This document shows, in pieces, positions 48,100 through 55,246 of a stretch of 55,281 nt of DNA (its first letter is position 1; each line of letters starts with the position of its first letter). A program made the translations under genes and the position numbers. The notes under the pieces were generated by a model. It saw nothing but the letters and a program-made list of their open reading frames with translations, made no database searches and was not told the DNA's origin. The stretch is taken from contig NZ_JAHFUW010000027.1 in NCBI RefSeq assembly GCF_023264855.1, positions 1 through 55,281 on the forward strand, in the 5' to 3' direction. The stretch is from Herbiconiux sp. (lineage in GTDB: Bacteria > Actinomycetota > Actinomycetes > Actinomycetales > Microbacteriaceae).

Positions 48100-48354
48100 A
48101 TGACCACAGACCGATCAGACGAGGGCGATCTGGACGACAACCTCCATCTCTTGTACGAGAACGCGCGCCGCATGGAAGCAGCCAACGAAGTGATCACGCA
48201 GTCGCAGATCAAGCACGGAATGGAGCCCTACGGCTCGATCATCGTCGTTGATGGTCCGGATGACCCGGTCAATCAAGCGATCGAAGACGTGCGGGAGGCC
48301 ATCAAGCGGCAGACCGAGATAATGGCGCTCTTACCCAAGCGGCTTACCGAGTAG
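48100..48354 (+). CDS. Small hypothetical protein, right-end accessory gene
   Basis: 84 residues, acidic: DEGDLDDNLHLLYENARRME, QIKHGMEPYGSIIVVDGPDD and VREAIKRQTEIMALLPKRL. Helical with a central strand. Its own leaderless promoter just after the late terminator suggests expression in the lysogen. Function unknown. Confidence 0.65.
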   Translation: MTTDRSDEGDLDDNLHLLYENARRMEAANEVITQSQIKHGMEPYGSIIVVDGPDDPVNQAIEDVREAIKRQTEIMALLPKRLTE

Positions 48355-48371
48355 AGACCTACCCGCACCTG

Positions 48372-48542
48372 ATGCGAGTGACCATCTCTCTCGAAGTCGA
48401 CACCGTCGACCCGGCTCGATACCGCGCGGCGCTCGAAGCGACAGGCAACGATCAGACCATCTCCGACTTCGTCACCAATGCGCTGTCGGCGATCGATTGG
48501 CGAGCCCTTGGGCTAGACGTGACCTACGTCTCTAACGAGTGA
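48372..48542 (+). CDS. Small hypothetical protein
   Basis: 56 residues from ATG at 48372: VTISLEVDTVDPARYRAALE, ATGNDQTISDFVTNALSAID and WRALGLDVTYVSNE. Strand-helix-helix order with a Gly-rich turn. It begins 17 nt after the previous stop, so it is probably in the same transcript. Coding is supported by the protein-like composition only. No family named. Confidence 0.5.
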   Translation: MRVTISLEVDTVDPARYRAALEATGNDQTISDFVTNALSAIDWRALGLDVTYVSNE

Positions 48543-48548
48543 ACCCCC

Positions 48549-48863
48549 TCACCGGTAGATCGCCTTCTCTGGGCTCATGTCGACCGACGCGCCGCGGGTC
48601 TGGATGATATTGCTGCCAGCATTTGCGACCGCATGCCGATGCGCGGCCATCGCCGCGTCTTCAAGTTCCCGGTAGTAGCCGTCGCTGAGGAGCCGGCGTC
48701 TGTTCGGGTCCGAGTGCCAGGTCACGACCCGCCACCGCGACACAGGCTCGCCCTCGAGCATTACGTCCACCCAACGGATGATCGCGTACGGCTCTTTCGT
48801 GCCCGGCCGGGGGAAGATCAGCTCGGCGGGCAGCAGGCTGTCGACGGGGTGCCATTGGGCCAA
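48549..48863 (-). CDS. Hypothetical protein on the opposite strand
   Basis: 104 residues from TTG (AGGAG 8 nt upstream): MAQWHPVDSLLPAELIFPRP, EPYAIIRWVDVMLEGEPVSR, WHSDPNRRRLLSDGYYRELE, then AAMAAHRHAVANAGS. It has an alpha/beta look with no known motif. It lies leftward in the right-end accessory region and converges with the small gene before it. Confidence 0.6.
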   Translation of the reverse strand: MAQWHPVDSLLPAELIFPRPGTKEPYAIIRWVDVMLEGEPVSRWRVVTWHSDPNRRRLLSDGYYRELEDAAMAAHRHAVANAGSNIIQTRGASVDMSPEKAIYR

Positions 48864-48974
48864 CGGGTGCTCCTCTCAGATGGGAGCGCGCCGGCCCGCG
48901 CAGTGGTCATCGTAGACAGCACCACCGACGACACGCCAAGATGAGAGCCCACGACGACACGAACTGGAAGCATT

Positions 48975-49217
48975 GTGAATACAGAAGAGACCTACGCCGC
49001 CGCCATCCAGAACGGCGTCGGAGTTGGGCAACTGACCACCCTCACCATCGAGAACGGGACACCCCAGGAGTACGTCAAGCAGGCCACTAGCGGACCGGGC
49101 TTCACCTATTTCCGCGCCGTAGACGCAAAGACGCGCCCAGTGACCTACGTGCAGATCCGCTCGCTGCCAGAGACGGTGGACGAAGACGACCTGACCGTTA
49201 TCGAACCAGCCAGATAG
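48975..49217 (+). CDS. Hypothetical protein next to attR
   Basis: 80 residues, GTG start: NTEETYAAAIQNGVGVGQLT, TIENGTPQEYVKQATSGPGF and VTYVQIRSLPETVDEDDLTV. Ribosome site weak (GGAAG). It is the last phage gene before the right end, followed by a long terminator hairpin. Function unknown. Confidence 0.6.
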   Translation: MNTEETYAAAIQNGVGVGQLTTLTIENGTPQEYVKQATSGPGFTYFRAVDAKTRPVTYVQIRSLPETVDEDDLTVIEPAR

Positions 49218-49224
49218 ACGCGCG

Positions 49225-49278
49225 ACACCAGAAGCGCTCCACACCAGCCATCACGGCGGTGTGGGGCGCTTCTGGTGT
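49225..49278. terminator. Long right-end terminator hairpin
   Basis: 21-bp stem: 49225-49245 pairs with 49258-49278, with a single T.G wobble, and a 12-nt loop. It would stop transcription from the phage into attR and, reading leftward, from the host into the phage. Confidence 0.88.
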
Positions 49279-49306
49279 TGTAGGCGGTTGCCTGCCAGGC
49301 CACCCA

Positions 49307-49330
49307 GATCCGGTACCTATTCGGTACTTT
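49307..49330 (+). repeat. Putative integrase arm-type site, right copy
   Basis: Matches 6470-6493 at 20 of 24 bases in the same orientation. It contains GTACC-N5-GGTAC, similar to the halves of the switch operators. It lies 113 nt left of the attR core. The rest of 49279-49443 shows no gene. Confidence 0.5.
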
Positions 49331-49443
49331 GACTCAGAGGAGAACGGACCCTGCCCGACCTATTCCGAACTCACATCTGTGACGTGGCGCGGATGTTCGA
49401 TCCGATTGGAGCTTCTCCAACTTCCTCGAAACATGAACTCCGT

Positions 49444-49483
49444 ATCAGTGGGTTCTCGGTTCAAGTCCGAGGGGGTGCACCAC
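49444..49483 (+). repeat. attR core, 40-bp repeat of the tRNA-Lys 3' end
   Basis: Identical to 6364-6403. The upstream tRNA half is absent here, so this is a remnant and not a functional tRNA gene. Confidence 0.97.
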
Positions 49484-49492
49484 TCCCAGCAG

Positions 49493-49526
49493 AAGAGGGC
49501 CCCGCTCACGCGAGCGGGGCCCTCTT
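49493..49526. terminator. Displaced host tRNA-Lys terminator
   Basis: Perfect 15-bp stem AAGAGGGCCCCGCTC (49493-49507)/49512-49526 with a 4-nt loop, 9 nt after the attR core. Before integration it would have followed tRNA-Lys directly. Confidence 0.85.
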
Positions 49527-49604
49527 CGTATGCCGAGCGGGCTCGCTCGGCGAGTGCCGAGCATCCGTTCACGTGTTCGAAACGTGCCGGTCCCACGGCG
49601 GGTC

Positions 49605-49610
49605 TACCGT
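49605..49610 (+). promoter_or_regulatory. Leaderless promoter element of small membrane protein gene
   Basis: TACCGT, 6 nt, then the ATG at 49617. No ribosome site. It shows that the same layout is also used by host genes. Confidence 0.45.
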
Positions 49611-49616
49611 GGGCAC

Positions 49617-49787
49617 ATGCCTTCGACGTCGAGACGTCGCTCAAGGCGACGCAGCAGCCGCTACTACCCCGATCCGCGCGCCGAGAAGCTCAAGCGCTGG
49701 GGCATGGGGGCCTTGATCGTGCTGATCGCCATCGTGGCCGCGGGGCTGGCCTGGGCCGCGATGTTCGCCGATCGCACGTTCGCCTAG
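49617..49787 (+). CDS. Small single-helix membrane protein (host)
   Basis: 56 residues: a strongly basic N-terminus (PSTSRRRSRRRSSRYYPDPR), then one transmembrane helix at about 32-50 (GMGALIVLIAIVAAGLAWAA). It ends MFADRTFA. The N-terminal charge suggests the inside orientation. First host gene after attR. Before phage entry it would have been next to tRNA-Lys. Function unknown. Confidence 0.68.
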   Translation: MPSTSRRRSRRRSSRYYPDPRAEKLKRWGMGALIVLIAIVAAGLAWAAMFADRTFA

Positions 49788-49824
49788 CCGGGAGCCTCCG
49801 CGCGGGCCAGGCGTCGACCCCGGG

Positions 49825-50346
49825 TCAGGCCGGATCCACGAAGTGCACGCCCCACTTGTTCGAGGCGGCGAGGATGCGGTCCATGTCGGGCGGGCCCGCC
49901 ATACCCGGGGCATACCAGAGGTCGGTGACGTCGCCGATGTCCTCGAAGAAGTTGTCGAGGCCGCCCGGCGTCGAGACCACGAACACCTTCGACTGCGTGA
50001 GGCCCACGTTCTTGAAGGTGTGCACCACGGATCCGGGGATCGAGGCGATCGAGCCGGGGCCGCCGGTCACGATCTCCGGGCCGTCGTCGGTGACGTGCAT
50101 GAACTGCACCTCGCCCGTGAGCACGTAGAACAGTTCAGCCTGCGGGTGGTGGTGCGGGGGAGGCCCGCCGTTCGGCGGCGTGAGCTCTTCGAAGGCGCAG
50201 AAGAGGTTGCCGGTCGACGAGGAGGGCACCTTGATGGTGACCAGATCTCCGACGACGGTGCGGGCGGGGCCGACGGACTCGCCGTCGAGGATGTGCCCGA
50301 ACGGCATCGCCAGCGGCGTTCCGACGGCGAACGCCGCGTCAGACAT
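49825..50346 (-). CDS. Cupin-domain protein
   Basis: 173 residues, single cupin barrel. Metal-binding pattern: PPPHHHPQAELFYVL (His65-67, Glu71) and a second His109 in SVVHTFKN. This motif is typical of quercetin-dioxygenase-like and other small-molecule cupins. The 8-nt overlap with the upstream tautomerase gene shows an operon of two leftward genes, probably acting on the same (aromatic or keto-acid) compound. The substrate cannot be told from sequence. Confidence 0.85.
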   Translation of the reverse strand: MSDAAFAVGTPLAMPFGHILDGESVGPARTVVGDLVTIKVPSSSTGNLFCAFEELTPPNGGPPPHHHPQAELFYVLTGEVQFMHVTDDGPEIVTGGPGSIASIPGSVVHTFKNVGLTQSKVFVVSTPGGLDNFFEDIGDVTDLWYAPGMAGPPDMDRILAASNKWGVHFVDPA

Positions 50347-50620
50347 CGGCGGTGACCTTCTCGGCCGGCGCGATGGCGGATGCGGGTTCGCCCGCGGCCT
50401 CGTTCCCCGCGGCGATGGCGCCGAGCACCAGCTCGGTGGTGATGCGGTCGCCGCCGCCGCCCCAGTCGCCGCTCTCGACCTCGTTCAGCAGCACGGTGAC
50501 GAACGGCCGAACGCCCTCGCCCTTCACGGCGACGACCGCGTTCGTGAAGCCCGCGATGAGCTCGCCCTTCTCGGCGGCGTCGTAGGTACCCGCGACCACG
50601 GTGGCGTTGATGACCGGCAT
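50339..50620 (-). CDS. 4-oxalocrotonate tautomerase-family enzyme
   Basis: 93 residues beginning MPVINATVV, so after Met removal a Pro1 becomes the catalytic base, as in the family. The second element VVAVKGEGVRPFVTVLLNEV fits the beta-alpha-beta fold. It is longer than the classical 62 residues. Likely isomerises an enol/keto intermediate. AAGGAG stands 6 nt upstream of this ATG, deciding the start against a longer frame. Divergent from the HTH-OsmC gene. Confidence 0.82.
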   Translation of the reverse strand: MPVINATVVAGTYDAAEKGELIAGFTNAVVAVKGEGVRPFVTVLLNEVESGDWGGGGDRITTELVLGAIAAGNEAAGEPASAIAPAEKVTADV

Positions 50621-50828
50621 GGTGTCTCCTTCTGGTGGATCGGATGGCTGGTCCACCGGGATCGGAGACGGAGCGTCGCCAGCCCGGATCGAGCTTGTCG
50701 ACGAACATACACTGCGCGTTCGAGACGCTACAAGAGGCGTGATTCCGCGGGTGTTACAGTTGTGTTTCCTCATCGTCGCCAAGGTCGATCCGCCTTGTCG
50801 CCGATTCGTCCACGGCGCGGAGGTGCTC
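50621..50828. other. Divergent promoter region between tautomerase and HTH-OsmC genes
   Basis: 208 nt without a gene. It holds an inverted repeat CGAAC-N11-GTTCG near 50702-50722, which could be an operator for the regulator next to it, and a -10-like TACAGT near 50756. No riboswitch-like fold recognised. Confidence 0.4.
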
Positions 50829-51518
50829 ATGCAGCACGACGACACACTCGAGCAGGCGACTGCGCTCACCGGGGAGCCCGTGACGGATCGCTTCGCCGCC
50901 AAGTTGCGCGCCCTGCGCGCCCAGCGCGAGTGGTCGCTCTCCCGCCTGGCCGCTGCCACCGACCTCTCGAAGGCCTACGTGTCCCGGCTCGAACTCGGCG
51001 AGCGTCAGCCCTCGCTCCCGGCGCTGGTGGCGCTGGCCCGCGCCTACGGACTCAGTGTCGGCGACCTCGTCGACGAAGAGCCCCTCTCGGAGAACATCAC
51101 CCGCACGGGCTCGTTCGACTGGAATGCCGACGGGGGCACCCCGTACGGGCGCCTGGTGGGCGGCAGCGGCGTCATCGACGCCGACTTCTCGTTCGACGGC
51201 CGCACCCTCGCCGAGGGATCGAGTCCTGAAGAGATGGTGGCCTGCGCCCAGGCGGCCTGCGCGGCGATGAGCCTCAACACGCTGATCACGGCGGCCGGCT
51301 ACGAGCCCCGCGCCATCGGCACCCGGGTCTCGGTCACCATGGAGGTGTTCGACAACAGCTCGGGCATCCTGCAGTCGATCGACATCGAGCTGCGAGCGGA
51401 TGTGCCGGGAATGAGCGCGACTGAGTTCGGGCAGCTCGCGCAGCGGGTCTCCCGCAACTCGACCATCGCGAAGGCGCTCGCCGTCGACATCCACATCGGG
51501 TCCACGCTCGTCGGCTGA
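50829..51518 (+). CDS. HTH-OsmC fusion regulator
   Basis: 229 residues. An N-terminal XRE HTH (about 18-75): LRALRAQREWSLSRLAAATD, then SKAYVSRLELGERQPSLPAL. The C-terminal domain (about 90-229) is OsmC/Ohr-like: GRLVGGSGVIDADFSFDGRT, SPEEMVACAQAACAAMSLNT with the peroxidatic-type Cys, and ending LAQRVSRNSTIAKALAVDIH. There the second Cys of OsmC/Ohr enzymes (usually CPxSKAL) is absent. It thus looks like a one-cysteine sensor that may gauge organic peroxide or an electrophile. ATG after GGAGG. Divergent from the tautomerase-cupin pair. Confidence 0.82.
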   Translation: MQHDDTLEQATALTGEPVTDRFAAKLRALRAQREWSLSRLAAATDLSKAYVSRLELGERQPSLPALVALARAYGLSVGDLVDEEPLSENITRTGSFDWNADGGTPYGRLVGGSGVIDADFSFDGRTLAEGSSPEEMVACAQAACAAMSLNTLITAAGYEPRAIGTRVSVTMEVFDNSSGILQSIDIELRADVPGMSATEFGQLAQRVSRNSTIAKALAVDIHIGSTLVG

Positions 51519-51711
51519 GTGCGGCCTACCGCTCTGTCACCAGTCCGTGACGACAGAAACGCAACTGTAACAAACGCTTAACAAGCCCGTGCCTCGAGCG
51601 GGTATTCCTCGGCTGTAGTGTCGTCGACAAGCGAGATCTAGGTTGGCGACGATCGTCCTCCGGCCGGGCTCGCGTTCCTGTCCCGCAACGACGACGCCGA
51701 ACGGATTCCGC

Positions 51712-52731
51712 ATGGATCGCTCGACCGCTCCGGATGCTCGAACGGCGCCCCACGAGCGCCCCGACATGGCCGCCGCCACGGTGCGCAGCGGTCAGTTCTG
51801 GATCCCCGGCGACGTCAAGCAGGTCGGCATCACCGTGCAGAGCGGCCCCATGTACGTGTACTGGGAGGCGCCCGAGGTCGTCACCCGCCGGTATCCCGTG
51901 ATCTTCGTGCACGGCGGGGGAGCGCAGGGCACCGACTGGCTCGGCACCGTCGACGGCCGCACCGGCTGGGCCCGCCGCTTCGTGGAGGCCGGCTTCGCGG
52001 TCTACGTGATCGACCGCCCCGGACACGGCCGCTCCGCCTTCCACCCCGACGTGATCGGCGCGATGGGGCCGCAGTTCGGCTACGAGCCCGCCGCCGGCCT
52101 GTTCATCGAGTCGGCCACGGACGAGCCGCACACCGCCTGGCCCTGGGGATCGGCTCCCGGCGACCCCGAGATGGATCAGCTGATCGCCTCGGTGGGTCCG
52201 CTGCCCGCCGATCTCGGCCTGAGCCAAGAGCTCGACGCCGACCGGCTGGCCACGCTGCTGGACCTCACCGGCCCCGCCGTGCTGGTGACGCACTCGGCGG
52301 GCGGGCCTTCGGGCTGGCTCACCGCGACCCTGCGGCCCGGGCTCGTCAAGGCGATCGCCGCCATCGAGCCGATGGGGCCGGCGTTCGCCGAGTTCCCCGG
52401 CCTCGGCACGCTCACCTGGGGCCTCACGACGGCGCCGATCGCCTACGACGCGGCGTACGAGACATCCGACGCCGTGGTCGCCGCACCGGCCGCCGAACGC
52501 ACGATCGCGGCGCTCGCGGGCCTCCGCGTGGCGGTCTTCACCGGCGGCAGCTCGCCGTTCTCGTCCGTCGCACCCGAGGTGGTCGCGTTCCTCGGTCACG
52601 CAGGTGCGAACGCCGAGCGGGTGCACCTGCCCGACCTCGGCATCCACGGCAACGGCCACGGACTGATGCTCGAGCAGAACTCCGACGACACCGTGCGCCC
52701 CGTCATCGACTGGCTGGCCGCACAGCCCTGA
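51712..52731 (+). CDS. Alpha/beta hydrolase
   Basis: 339 residues. Fold marks: FVHGGGAQGTDW (oxyanion region), YVIDRPGHGRS, nucleophile Ser195 in VTHSAGG, and His316 in GNGHGLM. An acid residue probably lies between. The family includes esterases and C-C bond hydrolases. The start is uncertain because neither the ATG at 51712 nor the in-frame TTG at 51643 has a ribosome site. The 193-nt gap before it holds TGTAGTGT, a possible -10. The product shows no signal peptide. Neighbouring genes suggest catabolism. Confidence 0.85.
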   Translation: MDRSTAPDARTAPHERPDMAAATVRSGQFWIPGDVKQVGITVQSGPMYVYWEAPEVVTRRYPVIFVHGGGAQGTDWLGTVDGRTGWARRFVEAGFAVYVIDRPGHGRSAFHPDVIGAMGPQFGYEPAAGLFIESATDEPHTAWPWGSAPGDPEMDQLIASVGPLPADLGLSQELDADRLATLLDLTGPAVLVTHSAGGPSGWLTATLRPGLVKAIAAIEPMGPAFAEFPGLGTLTWGLTTAPIAYDAAYETSDAVVAAPAAERTIAALAGLRVAVFTGGSSPFSSVAPEVVAFLGHAGANAERVHLPDLGIHGNGHGLMLEQNSDDTVRPVIDWLAAQP

Positions 52732-52763
52732 TCCGCCCGGCCCATCGGCTCCGCCGCAGCATC

Positions 52764-52831
52764 CGCTCCACCGCTCGACCCGCTCCACCGCTCGACCCGC
52801 TCCACCGCTCGACCCGCTCCACCGCTCGACC
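52764..52831. repeat. 17-bp tandem repeat, four exact copies
   Basis: Unit CGCTCCACCGCTCGACC at 52764, 52781, 52798 and 52815, then degenerate pieces to about 52890. It lies between two host genes (gap 52732-52926). No spacers, so it is not a CRISPR array. A minisatellite likely to vary in copy number. Confidence 0.93.
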
Positions 52832-52926
52832 CGTTCCACGCACCGCCCGCTCCGCCAGCACCGTCTGCTCCACAGCACCGCCTGCTCCGCCGCCCCGCCC
52901 GTGCCACCGAACGAGAGAGAGCCGCC

Positions 52927-54117
52927 ATGCCGGTCCGCACCGCACCCCGCAGCACGCTCCACGTCAGCGACGACTTCGAGCCCCTGATGGAGCGCATCGA
53001 CGCGATCCTCCCGCTGATCGCCGAGAGCGGCGCCCAGAACGACGTCGACGGCCGGCTCACCACGGAGGTCGAGCGGGCGCTCGCCGCCACCGGCGTCTAC
53101 GGGATGACCGTTCCCCTCGAACTCGGCGGCTACGAGTTCTCGCCGAGCCAGGTCATCCGGGCCGTCGAAACGATCGCCCGGGCCGACGCTTCCACCGCCT
53201 GGGTCACCATGGCGCTGCAGATGGAGACCGGCAGCACCGCCGCCTACCTCGACCCCGAGGCGGCGCGCGCGCTCTACGCCGACGACTTCCCGCTGCACGC
53301 CGGCCAGGGCACCAAGCCCGGCATCGCGGTGCCGGTGGAGGGCGGGTATCGCCTGTCGGGCTCGTGGTCGTTCGCCTCGGGGATGCCCCACGCCAGCCGC
53401 CTGCAGACCGCGGCGATCGTGCGCGAGACCGGGGAGTCGCTGATGATCACGGTGCCTGTCGCGGCCTCCACGCCGATGGACAACTGGGACGTGATGGGGC
53501 TGAGGGCCACCGGCAGCATCGACTACGACCTCGACGACGTGTTCATCCCGGCCGAGCACGTCTGGCCGGCCGCCACGATGGAGCCGCGCACCGGCGGCTC
53601 GCTCTACCGCATCGGCATCGTGAACCTCTCCGGCCTCGGCCACGCCGGCTGGGCGCTGGGCGTGGCACGGCGGATGCTCGACGAGATGGCCGCGCTCGCC
53701 CGGCAGAAGACGGGCTCCCGCGGCGCCACCGTCGACTCCGCCCAGTTCTCCGCCGAGTTCGCCCAGGCCGAGGCGAAGGCCCGCTCCGCCCGCGCCTGGT
53801 TGCTGGAGGTCTGGGCCGACAACGAGGCCACCCTCGATGCCGGCCTCCCGCTCAGCACCGAGCAGGAGACGCTGATCCGCCTCGCCCTGAACAACGCCAC
53901 CTGGATGGCCCACGAGGTCACGATGACCGTCTACAAGTGGGCCGGCACCGCGGCGCTGCGATCGGGCACCCTGCAGCGCTACTTCCGCGACATGAACGCC
54001 GGCACCCAGCACGTGACGAGCGGCCCGGGAGTGCTGCAGGGCTGCGGGCAGATGCTCGCGGGCCTCGCCCCCGGCATGCGGTGGATGTTCCTCGATCTCG
54101 TACCCGCATCGGCCTGA
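52927..54117 (+). CDS. Acyl-CoA dehydrogenase-fold flavoprotein (DszC/monooxygenase type)
   Basis: 396 residues. The acyl-CoA dehydrogenase fold is seen in LAATGVYGMTVPLELGGYEF, SWSFASGMPHASRLQ (flavin/substrate strand), MGLRATGSIDYDLDDVFIPA and the C-terminal helical part GTAALRSGTLQRYFRDMNAG with QHVTSG. The usual catalytic Glu of true dehydrogenases is not apparent. The pattern fits reduced-flavin-dependent monooxygenases such as DszC or HsaA, which need a separate flavin reductase. Possible oxygenation of an aromatic or sulfur compound, supported by the adjacent uptake protein. ATG after GAGAGAG. Confidence 0.82.
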   Translation: MPVRTAPRSTLHVSDDFEPLMERIDAILPLIAESGAQNDVDGRLTTEVERALAATGVYGMTVPLELGGYEFSPSQVIRAVETIARADASTAWVTMALQMETGSTAAYLDPEAARALYADDFPLHAGQGTKPGIAVPVEGGYRLSGSWSFASGMPHASRLQTAAIVRETGESLMITVPVAASTPMDNWDVMGLRATGSIDYDLDDVFIPAEHVWPAATMEPRTGGSLYRIGIVNLSGLGHAGWALGVARRMLDEMAALARQKTGSRGATVDSAQFSAEFAQAEAKARSARAWLLEVWADNEATLDAGLPLSTEQETLIRLALNNATWMAHEVTMTVYKWAGTAALRSGTLQRYFRDMNAGTQHVTSGPGVLQGCGQMLAGLAPGMRWMFLDLVPASA

Positions 54118-54166
54118 CCCGAACCGCCCGCCCGACCCGAACCGCCCGCCCGACCCGATCCGCCCC
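54116..54166. repeat. 18-bp tandem repeat (2.8 copies) after the flavoprotein gene
   Basis: Unit GACCCGAACCGCCCGCCC at 54116 and 54134, then a partial copy from 54152 with one change. The first copy begins at the stop codon of the preceding gene. It is a second simple repeat in the same cluster. Confidence 0.88.
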
Positions 54167-54220
54167 ATCCGCATCACCTCACCCGTTCCATTCGCAGCAC
54201 GACGAACCAAAGGACGCACC

Positions 54221-55246
54221 ATGAGAATCCGCAGACTGGCCGCCTCGGCCGCAGTGCTGGCCACCGCCCTCGCCGTCGGACTGACGGGCTGTGCCACGTC
54301 GTCGACCGCCGACACCGAGTCCACGAGCGACGCCTCCGGCGAGACGCAGTCCATCACGGTCGGCATCGACATCCCGTTCCACCCGCTCTACGCCTATCTC
54401 GCCGCCAAGAGCGACGAGATCTTCGCCGGCTCCGGCTACGACATCGACTTCACGGTGCTGGATGCCACGACCCTGGTGCCGAGCTTCGGCCGCGGCGACA
54501 TCGACATCGTCACGACGGTGCCCTCGTTCCAGCCGCGGATCAAAGACCAGTACGGCATCGACACCCAGTTCTTCTATCCGATGGCCCGCTGGACCCCGGG
54601 CTCCGAGCTCTACGTGGCCGGGGACTCCGACATCCAGTCGATCGAGGATCTCAAGGGCAAGAAGGTCGCCATCCCGCCGCTGGCCACCCGCTTCGGCGCC
54701 GAGCAGGCCGCCGTGCTCGCCAGCACCGGCGAGACCATCCAGGACTACTTCGAGCTGACGGAGACGGATGCCGCCGCGCAGGAGCTGACCCTCGGCCGGG
54801 CCGACGCCGCCTTCATCGAGGCCCCCGCCACGGCGCCGCTGATCGAGGCCGGGTTCCGCCCGGTCTACAACGTTCAGACCGCGTTCGAGGAGGCGTTCGG
54901 CGACCCGGCCGTGCTGAGCGGAGGGTTCATCGCCAGCAACGAGTTCGCCGAGGCCAATCCCGAGGTCATCGACCTGATCGTGAAGGCCACCGGAGATGTC
55001 TGGAAGCAGTTCCAGGACGATCCCGACTCGGTGCTGAGCGTCGCCAGCGAGGAGACCGGCATCCCGGTGGAGCAGCTCGAACTGGTCTCGCAGATCCTGA
55101 ACCTCGCCGACATGCCCGACGACCAGAAGATCGTCTCCGAGACCGACGTGGCCACCTGGAGCGCGATCTTCCCGCTGCTGGTGGAGGCCGGCTTCCTCAC
55201 CGAGGAGCCCTCCGACCCGGCATCGATGTTCATCGTCACGGAATGA
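54221..55246 (+). CDS. ABC transporter solute-binding lipoprotein (SsuA/NMT1-like)
   Basis: 341 residues. Lipoprotein signal: basic MRIRRLAAS, a hydrophobic stretch and lipobox LTGC (Cys at about 25). The mature part has SITVGIDIPFHPLYAYLAAK, FGRGDIDIVTTVPS, KGKKVAIPPLATRFGAEQA and LGRADAAFIEAPA, the pattern of SsuA/TauA/NMT1-type binding proteins for sulfonates, nitrate or related compounds. It would catch the substrate at the outer membrane face and pass it to a permease. A new ATG overlaps its stop, so the transporter continues beyond the window. Confidence 0.88.
   Translation: MRIRRLAASAAVLATALAVGLTGCATSSTADTESTSDASGETQSITVGIDIPFHPLYAYLAAKSDEIFAGSGYDIDFTVLDATTLVPSFGRGDIDIVTTVPSFQPRIKDQYGIDTQFFYPMARWTPGSELYVAGDSDIQSIEDLKGKKVAIPPLATRFGAEQAAVLASTGETIQDYFELTETDAAAQELTLGRADAAFIEAPATAPLIEAGFRPVYNVQTAFEEAFGDPAVLSGGFIASNEFAEANPEVIDLIVKATGDVWKQFQDDPDSVLSVASEETGIPVEQLELVSQILNLADMPDDQKIVSETDVATWSAIFPLLVEAGFLTEEPSDPASMFIVTE

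Larger units (their letters stand above)
6364..49483. mobile_element. Complete temperate siphophage prophage (43,080 bp plus one core)
   Basis: Bounded by 40-bp direct repeats in tRNA-Lys. It contains integrase, repressor/Cro switch, excisionase-like gene, recombination and replication genes, packaging, head, long-tail and lysis modules. None of the expected phage modules is visibly broken. One frame change, in the tail chaperone, is of the programmed type. Tape measure, tail tube and Dit indicate a siphovirus. The late order is that of phages of Microbacteriaceae. Four leftward or separately promoted accessory loci interrupt it (15043-15976, 22536-23078, 23494-24710, 44511-45680). Confidence 0.95.

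Noticed and set aside
49444-49483. Second tRNA-Lys gene
   Set aside because: Only the 3' part is present; the upstream sequence does not form acceptor, D-arm or anticodon 5' strands.
52764-52831. CRISPR-like array
   Set aside because: Copies are directly joined with no spacers and no cas genes are near.
51526-54372. 948-codon minus-strand frame across hydrolase, repeat and flavoprotein
   Set aside because: It shadows three real genes; the apparent repeated peptide comes from the 17-bp tandem repeat.
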